NCBI GenBank assembly: GCA_044353905.1
Contig: JBILBA010000021.1
Location: 1-21,927, forward strand
Length of the DNA stretch: 21,927 nt
Direction of reading: 5' to 3'
Source: MWH-TA3 sp044353905
GTDB lineage: Bacteria; Actinomycetota; Actinomycetes; Actinomycetales; Microbacteriaceae
Shown here: positions 6,679 through 13,466 of the stretch, piece after piece
Numbering within the stretch: the stretch's first letter is position 1
Layout of the letters: every line of letters begins with the position of its first letter
Made by a program: the position numbers and the translations under genes
The notes under the pieces: model-generated
The model's input: only the letters and a program-made list of their open reading frames with translations
What the model was told of the DNA's origin: nothing
Databases searched by the model: none

Positions 6679-7656
6679 ATGACTGATATCAGGGTGTTGG
6701 GCAAAAGCGAGGGCTCAGTCGACGAGGCGGGCGCAGCTCGTTTTGCCGAACTACTGGCCAACGAGCAGCGTGTCGAACCGACAGACTGGATGCCCGAGGG
6801 CTATCGCAAAACCCTTATTCGCCAGATTTCTCAACATGCTCATTCCGAAATAATTGGCATGCAACCTGAGGGAAACTGGATCACCAGGGCTCCCAGTTTG
6901 AAGCGCAAGGCCATTTTGATGGCCAAGGTGCAGGACGAAGCTGGACATGGCCTTTACCTTTACTCGGCGGCACAGACCCTCGGGGTTGATCGCGAGACTA
7001 TGTTTCAGCAACTCATCACGGGAGCAGCAAAATACTCGTCCATCTTCAATTACCCCACGCCGACCTGGGCTGATATGGGTTCGATCGGCTGGCTTGTCGA
7101 CGGCGCTGCCATCTGCAATCAAGTCCCTTTGTGTCGCGCATCGTATGGCCCGTATGGGCGAGCGATGGTTCGCATCTGCAAAGAGGAGTCGTTCCATCAG
7201 CGTCAAGGATTCGAAATCCTATTGCACCTCATGCGCGGCACCGACGCACAGAAGGCAATGGCTCAAGAATCTGTCAACCGCTGGTACGCCCCCGCGCTAA
7301 TGATGTTTGGCCCGCCCGACGATGATTCACCCAATTCTCGGCAAAGTATGGAATGGAACATCAAGCGCTTCAGTAATGATGAACTACGTCAGCGTTTTGT
7401 CGACATGCTCGTACCCCAGGCAGAGATTCTCGGCGTCACTCTGCCGGATCCTCACATCAAGTGGAACGAAGAACGTGGGCACTTCGACTTTGGCGAGCTT
7501 GACTGGTCGGAGTTCCAGGATGTGTTGGCTGGCAACGGCCCCGCCAACTCAATCCGGGTTGCCCGACGACGTCAGGCCCACGAGGACGGCGCATGGGTTC
7601 GCGAAGCGGCTCGCGCGTACGCAGATTCCCGCACCGAGGAGCGAGTTGCCTCGTGA
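6679..7656 (+). CDS. paaA: 1,2-phenylacetyl-CoA epoxidase, catalytic subunit A
   Basis: PaaA is the diiron oxygenase subunit that turns phenylacetyl-CoA into the ring 1,2-epoxide within the PaaABCE complex. The 325-residue protein is ferritin-like. Likely iron ligands are Glu57 in HSEIIGM, Glu87 and His90 in QDEAGHG, Asp141 in LVDGAA, and Glu170 and His173 in KEESFHQ. It is slightly longer than the E. coli protein (about 309), with a longer N-terminus and a basic, Arg-rich C-terminal tail. The ATG at 6679 follows a strong AAGGAGA. It is the first gene of a seven-gene operon, and its stop overlaps the paaB start as GTGA. Confidence 0.97.
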   Translation: MTDIRVLGKSEGSVDEAGAARFAELLANEQRVEPTDWMPEGYRKTLIRQISQHAHSEIIGMQPEGNWITRAPSLKRKAILMAKVQDEAGHGLYLYSAAQTLGVDRETMFQQLITGAAKYSSIFNYPTPTWADMGSIGWLVDGAAICNQVPLCRASYGPYGRAMVRICKEESFHQRQGFEILLHLMRGTDAQKAMAQESVNRWYAPALMMFGPPDDDSPNSRQSMEWNIKRFSNDELRQRFVDMLVPQAEILGVTLPDPHIKWNEERGHFDFGELDWSEFQDVLAGNGPANSIRVARRRQAHEDGAWVREAARAYADSRTEERVAS

Positions 7657-7961
7657 CCAGTCCAGGTGACTCCGGCGGTCGCGAAACGTGGCCGATGTGG
7701 GAAGTGTTTGTGCGCTCGAGCCGTGGGCTTTCCCATGTGCATGCGGGATCCCTACATGCGTCCGACGAAACGATGGCGGTGCGTAATGCCCGCGACCTTT
7801 ACACCCGTCGGGCAGAGGGCGTCTCGATATGGGTTGTGCGTGCGTCGGACATCACGGCGTCTGACCCCGATGCGCGAGGTGCATTCTTTGAATCGCCTCA
7901 AGGCAAGGAGTATCGTCACGCCACCTACTACACCGAGTCTGATTCGGTGCCCCACTTATGA
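7653..7961 (+). CDS. paaB: 1,2-phenylacetyl-CoA epoxidase subunit B
   Basis: This 102-residue protein is the small structural subunit that bridges PaaAC heterodimers in the epoxidase complex; it has no active site of its own. The conserved core is easy to see: WEVFVRSSRGLSHVHAGSLH, NARDLYTRRAEGVSIWVVRA, and YRHATYYTESD near the end. I chose the GTG at 7653 because it overlaps the paaA stop (GTGA) and leaves a short N-terminal stretch like that of homologues. The next in-frame start, an ATG at 7695, would cut into the lead-up to the conserved core. The 3' end overlaps paaC by 4 nt. Confidence 0.94.
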   Translation: MTSPGDSGGRETWPMWEVFVRSSRGLSHVHAGSLHASDETMAVRNARDLYTRRAEGVSIWVVRASDITASDPDARGAFFESPQGKEYRHATYYTESDSVPHL

Positions 7962-8770
7962 GCCACACCAGTAACCGTTCGATATCCACCGCGGTCACCG
8001 CCGAAACAATCGCGACCGCGGGCGTTGTCGCACCCGAATCCGTTGCACGGTATGCACTCGCGCTTGGTGACGATGCGCTGATTCTCGCGCAACGATTAGG
8101 TGAATGGATTGCTCATGCCCCCGAACTAGAAGAAGATGTTGCGCTGGGTAACATCGCGCTGGACCAATTGGGGCATGCACGCAGTTTTCTCACCTACGCG
8201 TCATCGGCCTGGGGAAAAACCGAGGATGATCTCGCTTATTTCCGCGACGAATCTGAATTCCTCAATCGACAACTGTTCGAGCAACCCAATGGGGACTTCG
8301 CCCAAACGATTGCTCGTCAACTCGTGACATCTGTTTACTTTGAGATGTTGTACACCACGCTCTCGCAGTCGACGGACCCGACTCTTGCGGCCATCGCCGC
8401 CAAGGCAGTCAAGGAGCTTCACTACCATGTGGATCACAGCACTCAATGGTTATTGCGACTAGGGCTCGGTACAACCGTTTCACGTGAACGCATGCAGCGG
8501 GGTCTCGAGGCTGTGTGGCCATTTGTTGCAGAGCTCTTTAGCTCCGACCCGCTGACAGAAGGACTAGAGGGTATTGCTGTTAATCCATCTTCACTTCGGG
8601 TTGAGTTCGACCGAGTCACGCAGCAGGCAATCGCCGATGCTGGGCTGACGTTGCCGACAACACCCGCAGTGCGCGGCGGCGGGCGGACAGGGATTCACAC
8701 CGAATCCCTCGGCCCACTGCTCGCCGAGATGCAGGTGCTCGCTCGCGCTCATCCCGGGGCGACGTGGTGA
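7958..8770 (+). CDS. paaC: 1,2-phenylacetyl-CoA epoxidase, structural subunit C
   Basis: PaaC is the ferritin-like partner of PaaA that lacks a working diiron site but is needed for substrate binding and complex formation. The 270-residue sequence contains family blocks ALGDDALILAQRLGEWIAH and IALDQLGHARSFL, EQPNGDFAQTIARQ, AKAVKELHYHVDHS, and the C-terminal GIHTESLGPLLAEMQ. Relative to E. coli PaaC (about 248 residues) it has an extra, poorly structured N-terminus of about 25 residues rich in Ser, Thr and Ala. The ATG overlaps the paaB stop (ATGA). The 3' end overlaps the chosen paaD start by one base. Confidence 0.95.
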   Translation: MSHTSNRSISTAVTAETIATAGVVAPESVARYALALGDDALILAQRLGEWIAHAPELEEDVALGNIALDQLGHARSFLTYASSAWGKTEDDLAYFRDESEFLNRQLFEQPNGDFAQTIARQLVTSVYFEMLYTTLSQSTDPTLAAIAAKAVKELHYHVDHSTQWLLRLGLGTTVSRERMQRGLEAVWPFVAELFSSDPLTEGLEGIAVNPSSLRVEFDRVTQQAIADAGLTLPTTPAVRGGGRTGIHTESLGPLLAEMQVLARAHPGATW

Positions 8771-9288
8771 TGGACGTCGAAAAGGTAGCCCGTCCCCGTC
8801 CCGTGGGAGGAGATGAGCTGGAGATTTGGAATCTGGCCGCGACCGTTGTCGACCCAGAGGTGCCCGTAGTCACAATCGAAGATCTGGGTGTTTTGCGACA
8901 CGTCGAACTTACTGATGACGGGGGCGTTATCGTTCAGCTCACGCCGACGTATTCCGGATGCCCTGCGATTGATGCCATGCGCGACGACGTTGTGTCAGTG
9001 ATTACTGATGCGGGGTATTCCGAGGTGCGTGTCGACGTGGTGCTTGCACCCGCATGGACCACAGATTGGATTAGCCAGTCCGGTCGCGACAAGCTCGAAG
9101 CCTACGGAATTGCGCCGCCTGCGCCTCGACGAACAGATGGCAAGGTGAACCTGGGGCTCGGCATCCGGTGCCCTCGATGCGGATCACTTCACACCCGGCA
9201 GTCATCACGTTTTGGTTCAACTGCGTGCAAGGCGCTCTTCGTTTGCCAACGTTGCCACGAGCCGTTTGACTATTTCAAGGAACACTGA
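8770..9288 (+). CDS. paaD: PaaD-type Fe-S cluster assembly factor of the epoxidase
   Basis: PaaD is a MIP18/SufT-like (DUF59) protein needed to make active epoxidase, probably by maturing the Fe-S cluster of PaaE. Residues of about 15-100 form the DUF59 domain with the hallmark TPTYSGCPAI (Cys64). The C-terminal part has a likely metal site: CPRC (Cys134, Cys137), Cys153, and CQRC (Cys159, Cys162). The length is 172 residues from the ATG at 8770, which overlaps the paaC stop as TGATG. In-frame GTG codons at 8764 and 8767 are possible alternatives that would add two or one residues. The stop overlaps the paaE ATG by one base. Confidence 0.93.
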   Translation: MDVEKVARPRPVGGDELEIWNLAATVVDPEVPVVTIEDLGVLRHVELTDDGGVIVQLTPTYSGCPAIDAMRDDVVSVITDAGYSEVRVDVVLAPAWTTDWISQSGRDKLEAYGIAPPAPRRTDGKVNLGLGIRCPRCGSLHTRQSSRFGSTACKALFVCQRCHEPFDYFKEH

Positions 9289-10391
9289 TGCCTTCCTCGA
9301 AAACCAAGCGTCGCGGGCGATTTCACGACCTCACCATCTCGCAGGTGAGGAAGCTCACAGAAGATGCAATTGAGGTGAGCTTTGCGGTCCCGGACGAGCT
9401 CCTTGACGACTACAACTACTCGCCCGGTCAGTACATCGCGTTGCGCGCGACGGTCGAAGGGGAAGACGTCCGACGCAGTTATTCGATTTGTCAGGCACCG
9501 GTCGTTGGCGAACTTAAAGTGGGTATCAAGCGCGACCTCGGTGGCCTCTTTTCCACCTGGGCAATCGAGAACTTGACGTCGGGAATGCAGTTGTCCGTCA
9601 TGGTGCCCGAGGGAACATTCGTTTCCCAACAACTAGAACCCGGCGCACACTTCGTAGCAATCGCGGCGGGCTCCGGAATCACCCCCGTGATTTCGCTCGT
9701 TGAGAGCGCCCTGGCCGCAGACCCACTCAGCCGCTTCTCGCTCATTTATTCCAACCGCACCGCGATGGACACGATGTTTATTGATGAGCTTGCTGATTTG
9801 AAGGATCGTTACCCCACACGGCTCGCGCTCTACCATGTCCTCACCCGAGAAATGCGGAGTTCCGAACTGCTGTCGGGTCGCCTGGACAGCCCAAAAATCA
9901 GCGGCATACTGGAAAATCTCATTTCCCCGACCGACGTGAATGAGTGGTTCATCTGCGGACCCTTCGATCTCGTGCAGTTAGTGAGAGACACGCTCGCTCA
10001 ACATGGTGTGGAACCACAGGACATTCGATACGAACTGTTTACGACTGGTCGTCCCGAGGACCTTGGCGGCCAATCTGGTCGGTCGGTCGTTGTCGAGGCC
10101 GGTCAAGATGTGCACACAATCACCTTCCGGCTGGACGGAACGTCTGCAACAGTGACGACACCTGTTCACGGCAACGAGAGCATCCTTAACGCAGCGCTTC
10201 GGGTACGCAGTGATGTGCCTTTTGCCTGCGCCGGAGGGGTTTGCGGAACTTGCCGCGCAACCGTGGTCTCGGGCACCGTAAACATGGTAGAGAACTTTGC
10301 GCTGGAACCCGATGAAATCGAGCGCGGCTACGTGCTCACCTGTCAGTCCATACCGACGAGCAAATTCGTCGAGATTAACTACGACTCCTAG
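9288..10391 (+). CDS. paaE: 1,2-phenylacetyl-CoA epoxidase reductase subunit E
   Basis: PaaE carries electrons from NADPH through FAD and a [2Fe-2S] centre to the PaaA diiron site. The 367 residues show the expected order. First comes a FAD-binding barrel with RRSYSIC (62-68). Next is a nucleotide-binding domain with AAGSGITP (126-133) and FICGP (221-225). Last is a plant-type ferredoxin domain with Cys314, Cys319, Cys322 and Cys352 in FACAGGVCGTC and LTCQS. The N-terminus has a short basic stretch (SSKTKRRGR) before the first conserved block. The ATG overlaps the paaD stop. The TAG stop at 10389-10391 lies within the ribosome binding site of the next gene, which suggests coupled translation. 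Confidence 0.96.
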   Translation: MPSSKTKRRGRFHDLTISQVRKLTEDAIEVSFAVPDELLDDYNYSPGQYIALRATVEGEDVRRSYSICQAPVVGELKVGIKRDLGGLFSTWAIENLTSGMQLSVMVPEGTFVSQQLEPGAHFVAIAAGSGITPVISLVESALAADPLSRFSLIYSNRTAMDTMFIDELADLKDRYPTRLALYHVLTREMRSSELLSGRLDSPKISGILENLISPTDVNEWFICGPFDLVQLVRDTLAQHGVEPQDIRYELFTTGRPEDLGGQSGRSVVVEAGQDVHTITFRLDGTSATVTTPVHGNESILNAALRVRSDVPFACAGGVCGTCRATVVSGTVNMVENFALEPDEIERGYVLTCQSIPTSKFVEINYDS

Positions 10392-10399
10392 GAGAAACA

Positions 10400-11179
10400 T
10401 TGTCGATTGACCTCACTATCAGCGGTCTCGTGGCCGAAATCGTGCTCAACGCACCAGAGCGATTAAATGCAATCACTGAATCGGACCTCGTCGATCTAGG
10501 GTTAGCGCTGAGCGAGGCAGAAGAAGCACGCGTCGGCGCTGTTCTGCTCCGTGGCGAGGGACGCGCGTTCTGTGCGGGCCGTGACATTAGTGATGTGGCG
10601 CCAGCAACGGACGATGCGACAGATTATCTTGCGAATCGTGTGACTCCGCTTCTTCGACAGATTGCCGCTTTTCCGGCTCCCACGTTTGCTGCAGCGACGG
10701 GCGCGTGTTTGGGCGTAGGGCTAGGTCTACTCATTGCATGTGATGTCGTTTACGTTGCCGATAACGCGAAAATTGGGTCACCGTTTGCCAACCTTGGCGC
10801 AACGCTGGACTCGGGTGGCCACGCCTTATTCTTCGAGCGTCTAGGCGCACACCGCACTCTTGATTTGGTTTACACCGCCGAATTGATGAGTGGCACGGAA
10901 GCTGTCGCGGCTGGCCTGTTCAGCCGGGTGGTGCCTGAGGCAGAGTTACTCGCCTTCACTCGCGAGCGAGTGGCTAGGGCATCCACGGGGGCAATCGACG
11001 CGTTTCGAGCTAGCAAGGCTCTCGTACAAGAGTTGCGAGACGAGCGCATTGGCTTGTGGGCATCTATTGACCACGAGAACGTCGCGCAGGGAGTGCTGTG
11101 TGACACGGATAACTACCATGAGGGTTTCGCGGCATTCCAACAAAAGCGCACCCCAGTTTTCACCAGGGCAGAGTCATGA
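10400..11179 (+). CDS. paaG: 1,2-epoxyphenylacetyl-CoA isomerase
   Basis: PaaG isomerises the ring epoxide to oxepin-CoA and may also shift double bonds later in the pathway. The 259-residue crotonase-fold protein lacks the two hydratase glutamates but has Asp137 in GATLDSGGH, aligned with the catalytic aspartate of PaaG (LIPDCGG in E. coli). The oxyanion-hole region is GEGRAFCAGRDISD (52-65). The start codon is TTG at 10400, placed 5 nt after AGGAG (10390-10394). No ATG or GTG gives a sensible N-terminus, and MSIDLTISGLVAEIVLN is a typical crotonase start. The 3' end overlaps paaI by 4 nt. Together with paaF it gives the hydratase and isomerase pair the pathway needs. Confidence 0.92.
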   Translation: MSIDLTISGLVAEIVLNAPERLNAITESDLVDLGLALSEAEEARVGAVLLRGEGRAFCAGRDISDVAPATDDATDYLANRVTPLLRQIAAFPAPTFAAATGACLGVGLGLLIACDVVYVADNAKIGSPFANLGATLDSGGHALFFERLGAHRTLDLVYTAELMSGTEAVAAGLFSRVVPEAELLAFTRERVARASTGAIDAFRASKALVQELRDERIGLWASIDHENVAQGVLCDTDNYHEGFAAFQQKRTPVFTRAES

Positions 11180-11580
11180 TTGTCAGAGAACTATTCGAAC
11201 GGGACGCTGCATCGGCATCCCTCGGGATGACGCTTGTTGAGTCAGGGTCTGGCCATGCGGTGGTCGCCATGCCGGTTCGTGAGGACATGCTCAATGGGTT
11301 TGGAGTCATGCACGGAGGGTTCGTGTTCGCGTTGGCCGACACGGCTTTTGCGATGGCCTGTAATGACGGGAAAGCGGTGACCGTAACCTCGGGCGCTGAC
11401 ATCACGTTCCTTCGATCTGTAGGTTCTGGTCAGAGTTTGATTGCAGTTGCCGACGAGAGGTCCACATCAGGCCGTAGCGGGATTTATGACGTAACGGTGC
11501 GCGACGAAACGGATAAGACGGTAGCCGAGTTCCGCGGTCGTAGTCGGACCACCGACCGGACTTCGTTAGCGGATGTTTGA
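11176..11580 (+). CDS. paaI: hydroxyphenylacetyl-CoA thioesterase
   Basis: PaaI is a hotdog thioesterase that releases CoA from ring-hydroxylated phenylacetyl-CoA and related dead-end products, so that the CoA pool is not trapped. The 134 residues include FGVMHGGFVFALADTAFAMA, in which Asp55 is the PaaI-type base. SGADITFLRSVGSG and GIYDVTVRD, then VAEFRGRSR, are close to the E. coli pattern. It is the last gene of the paaA operon. Its ATG overlaps the paaG stop (ATGA), and it ends 7 nt from the convergent DUF1844 gene with no clear terminator between them. The upstream thioesterase at 3438 belongs to a different hotdog clade with Glu at this position. Confidence 0.95.
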   Translation: MIVRELFERDAASASLGMTLVESGSGHAVVAMPVREDMLNGFGVMHGGFVFALADTAFAMACNDGKAVTVTSGADITFLRSVGSGQSLIAVADERSTSGRSGIYDVTVRDETDKTVAEFRGRSRTTDRTSLADV

Positions 11581-11587
11581 ACCGTAG

Positions 11588-11926
11588 TTAGACGACGGGA
11601 CCCGTCCACTTTTCGCCGGGACCGGAACCTAATGCGTCGGGGATCGCCGATGCTTCGCGGAACGCGAGCTGCAACGAACGCAGTCCGTCGCGCAGCGGGC
11701 GGGCGTGGTGGTCGCCCAATTCGGGGGCGGCAGCGGTCATAAAACCAGCCAGAGCGTTGATGAGCATTCGCGCTTCGGCGAGATCCGGCTCGACGTCTTC
11801 GGCCAGTCCAACCTTGACGGCGGCGGCGCTCATGAGGTGGACGGCGACCCCCTGAATCACCTCGACCGCGGGTACTTCGGCGATGTCGAGAGCGGCGTCG
11901 TGGTCGGCGTTGGGGGAGTCAGACAT
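11588..11926 (-). CDS. DUF1844 family protein
   Basis: This small 112-residue protein of unknown function is recognised as a DUF1844 member from the helical core AVHLMSAAAVKVGL and EARMLINALAGFM, followed by LRDGLRSLQLAFREA. Members of this family are common next to infC in actinobacteria, and here the gene is divergent from infC, which supports the call. The frame is open back to 12028. I chose the ATG at 11926 because GAAAGG precedes it by 5 nt and the longer N-terminus (34 residues) would run into the infC promoter region with no family-like sequence. The N-terminus is acidic (SDSPNADHD) and likely disordered. No signal peptide or catalytic motif is seen, and its function is not known. Confidence 0.85.
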   Translation of the reverse strand: MSDSPNADHDAALDIAEVPAVEVIQGVAVHLMSAAAVKVGLAEDVEPDLAEARMLINALAGFMTAAAPELGDHHARPLRDGLRSLQLAFREASAIPDALGSGPGEKWTGPVV

Positions 11927-11965
11927 GGTGGCCTTTCGGGGCGGGATGCGCGAACGCGCGGTTAC

Positions 11966-11974
11966 TGCTATTCT
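11966..11974 (+). promoter_or_regulatory. extended -10 promoter for infC-rpmI-rplT
   Basis: TGC-TATTCT has the TGN extension directly in front of a TANNNT box, and no -35 match is found at 16-18 bp upstream. Transcription would begin near 11981, giving an infC leader of about 200 nt. The stretch between DUF1844 and infC also has CGCGAACGCG (11949-11958) just upstream, which may bind a protein or be chance in GC-rich DNA. Confidence 0.45.
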
Positions 11975-11980
11975 GATGGA

Positions 11981-12179
11981 GGTTTCGGGGTAACCCGAAC
12001 AAGGAAGTGGAGAAATCCCACCTGACAATCGTAAGAGGATTTTCGGGTCGTTGTACTCCGCCGGGCAACCGGCAGCGAAAGGGTGCGTCCCCGTAAGGGG
12101 TTTGGGTTTCTGTGTTTTCTTGGGGCGTTGTCCGCCGCCACCGGGTCACCGGTCGCACGCAGCACCAAAGGAGACACAC
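11981..12179 (+). promoter_or_regulatory. structured 5' leader of infC, candidate ribosomal-protein autoregulation element
   Basis: Four short hairpins can be drawn. They are TTCGGG/CCCGAA with loop GTAA (11984-11999), GCCGG/CCGGC with loop GCAA (12060-12073), CCCC/GGGG with loop GTAA (12089-12100), and ACCGG/CCGGT with loop GTCA (12140-12153). Three loops are GNRA tetraloops. The third hairpin is followed by a T-rich run (12101-12121) that could act as an attenuator. In E. coli and Bacillus the same operon is controlled through its leader by L20, and infC also by IF3 itself. A similar role here is inference. The region contains no supported gene. Confidence 0.5.
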
Positions 12180-12779
12180 ATCACAGATCCGCGAATTAAT
12201 GAGCGCATCCGCGTTCCCGAGGTTCGACTTATCGGACCCCTCGGCGAACAGGTTGGCGTCGTCACGCTCGAGGTCGCACAGCGCATTGCGCGCGAAGCAG
12301 ACCTTGATCTTGTCGAAGTAGCTCCGGAAGCGAAACCGCCCGTTGTCAAAGTTATGGACTTCGGGAAGTTCAAATACGAAGCCGCTCAGAAAGCGAAGGA
12401 AGCACGTCGAAACCAGGTACAGACCGTTCTCAAAGAGGTTCGGTTCCGCCTGAAAATCGACACCCACGACTACGAAACCAAACTCAAGCATGCCCAGACG
12501 TTCCTCAAGGGGGGCGACAAGGTCAAGGCCATGATTCAGTTCCGCGGTCGTGAACAATCCCGCCCCGAGGCGGGAGTGCGACTCCTTCACAAGTTCGCAG
12601 AAGCCGTTGCCGAATTCGGAACCGTGGAACACGCTCCGACCGTCGATGGCCGAAACATGACGATGGTTATCGCCCCACTGAAAAACAAGTCCGACGCGAA
12701 AGCGGAGTCTGCCAAGGCACAGTCCTCGGCAACGGAAGCGGCACCCGCCGCCCCCGAGACCCCGACCGAAGCGGAATAG
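12180..12779 (+). CDS. infC: translation initiation factor IF-3, ATC start codon
   Basis: IF-3 binds the 30S subunit and checks start-codon and initiator tRNA pairing. The mature region starts TDPRINERIRVPEVRLIG, then the linker-spanning signature VVKVMDFGKFKYE, and the C-terminal domain with VRFRLKIDTHDYETKLKHA, a full two-domain protein. I chose ATC at 12180: the protein aligns from this residue, AAAGGAG (12167-12173) lies 6 nt before it, and no ATG, GTG or TTG with a ribosome site fits. Upstream in-frame codons to 12051 read as leader, not protein. Infrequent start codons are a known IF-3 autoregulation device in infC. The last 30 or so residues are an Ala/Glu/Lys-rich tail (AESAKAQSSATEAAPAAPE), typical of actinobacterial IF-3. 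Confidence 0.9.
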   Translation: MTDPRINERIRVPEVRLIGPLGEQVGVVTLEVAQRIAREADLDLVEVAPEAKPPVVKVMDFGKFKYEAAQKAKEARRNQVQTVLKEVRFRLKIDTHDYETKLKHAQTFLKGGDKVKAMIQFRGREQSRPEAGVRLLHKFAEAVAEFGTVEHAPTVDGRNMTMVIAPLKNKSDAKAESAKAQSSATEAAPAAPETPTEAE

Positions 12780-12793
12780 CGAAAGAGAAGAAC

Positions 12794-12988
12794 ATGCCGA
12801 AGCAGAAGACCCACTCGGGTACGAAGAAGCGCTTCAAGATCACCGGCACCGGCAAGATCAAGAAGCAGGGTGCGGGAATGCGCCACAACCTCGAGGTCAA
12901 GTCGAGCAGCGTCAAGCGCAGCCTCAACAAGGACCGAGTCCTCGCCCCCGCCGACCAGAAGGTCATCAAGAAGCTTCTCGGCAAGTAG
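12794..12988 (+). CDS. rpmI: 50S ribosomal protein L35
   Basis: L35 is a small, basic component of the large ribosomal subunit. The 64-residue sequence begins MPKQKTHSGTKKRFKITGTG and continues with a strongly Lys/Arg-rich body ending KKLLGK, the standard length and pattern of the family. It starts 14 nt after infC behind AAAGAGAAG, and rplT follows 26 nt later, the conserved infC-rpmI-rplT order. Codons end almost wholly in G or C, as expected of a highly expressed gene in a GC-rich genome. There is little doubt about this call. Confidence 0.98.
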   Translation: MPKQKTHSGTKKRFKITGTGKIKKQGAGMRHNLEVKSSSVKRSLNKDRVLAPADQKVIKKLLGK

Positions 12989-13014
12989 CCCGAGACCGAA
13001 TTTAAGGAACTGAC

Positions 13015-13395
13015 ATGACACGTGTAAAAAATGCTGTCAACGCGGCCAAGAAGCGCCGTACGATACTCGAGCGCGCCGAGGGTTACCGCGGACAGCGTTC
13101 GCGCCTCTATCGCAAGGCCAAGGAACAGGTCGTTCACTCGCTGAACTATGCCTACCGCGACCGTCGTGCGAAGAAGGGCGAATTCCGCCGCCTCTGGATC
13201 CAGCGCATCAACGCCGCTGCACGCCTCAACGGCATCACCTACAACCGACTCATCCAGGGGCTCGCACTCGCGGGCATCGAGGTTGACCGTCGCATGCTCG
13301 CCGACATGGCCGTCAACGACGCCGCCACGTTCGCAACCATTGCGAAGGCTGCCAAAGCCGCCCTGCCCAAGGACACGTCGGCACCCAAGGCGTAA
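13015..13395 (+). CDS. rplT: 50S ribosomal protein L20
   Basis: L20 is needed early in assembly of the large subunit and, in several bacteria, represses its own operon by binding the mRNA leader. The 126-residue protein starts MTRVKNAVNAAKKRRTILE and has the family block GYRGQRSRLYRKAKEQV, then RRLWIQRINAAARLNGITY. The C-terminus is slightly extended by an Ala/Pro/Lys tail (AALPKDTSAPKA). The ATG follows AAGGA about 8 nt upstream. It closes the infC operon, and a strong hairpin follows 20 nt after the stop. If L20 regulates this operon, the structured infC leader would be the target. Confidence 0.98.
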   Translation: MTRVKNAVNAAKKRRTILERAEGYRGQRSRLYRKAKEQVVHSLNYAYRDRRAKKGEFRRLWIQRINAAARLNGITYNRLIQGLALAGIEVDRRMLADMAVNDAATFATIAKAAKAALPKDTSAPKA

Positions 13396-13415
13396 TTCGT
13401 CGCCTTACTCGTAGT

Positions 13416-13445
13416 CGAAATCCCCGTCGAAAGGCGGGGATTTCG
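13416..13445 (+). terminator. hairpin terminator after rplT
   Basis: Two 13-nt arms (13416-13428 and 13433-13445) pair fully, with one T-G wobble, around a GAAA tetraloop. The stem mixes an AT-rich base with a CCCC/GGGG top. No U-tract follows, as is often the case in actinobacteria. It sits 20 nt after rplT and ends 9 nt before the -10 box of the next gene, so it separates the two transcripts. Confidence 0.75.
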
Positions 13446-13454
13446 CTCGTTGGG

Positions 13455-13460
13455 TAACAT
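13455..13460 (+). promoter_or_regulatory. leaderless -10 box for the SpoU methyltransferase gene
   Basis: TAACAT ends exactly 6 nt before the GTG at 13467, so transcription should begin at the start codon. No separate -35 is recognisable, because the right arm of the upstream terminator occupies that place. The AAAAG between box and start is too close to the GTG to act as a normal ribosome site. Confidence 0.55.
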
Positions 13461-13466
13461 CAAAAG

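Noticed and set aside
11593..11605. GACGGGACCCGTC as a terminator between paaI and the DUF1844 gene
   Set aside because: It is within the DUF1844 coding end, has almost no loop and no T-run; evidence is too weak.
11976..11993. Five-codon frame ATG GAG GTT TCG GGG TAA at the start of the infC leader
   Set aside because: It begins only 1 nt after the -10 box, so it would lie upstream of or at the expected transcript start, and its end falls within the first hairpin.
12051..12179. N-terminal extension of IF-3 back to an upstream ATG
   Set aside because: The translation is Pro/Gly/Cys-rich with no match to IF-3, and it covers the hairpins of the leader; the ribosome site points to ATC at 12180.
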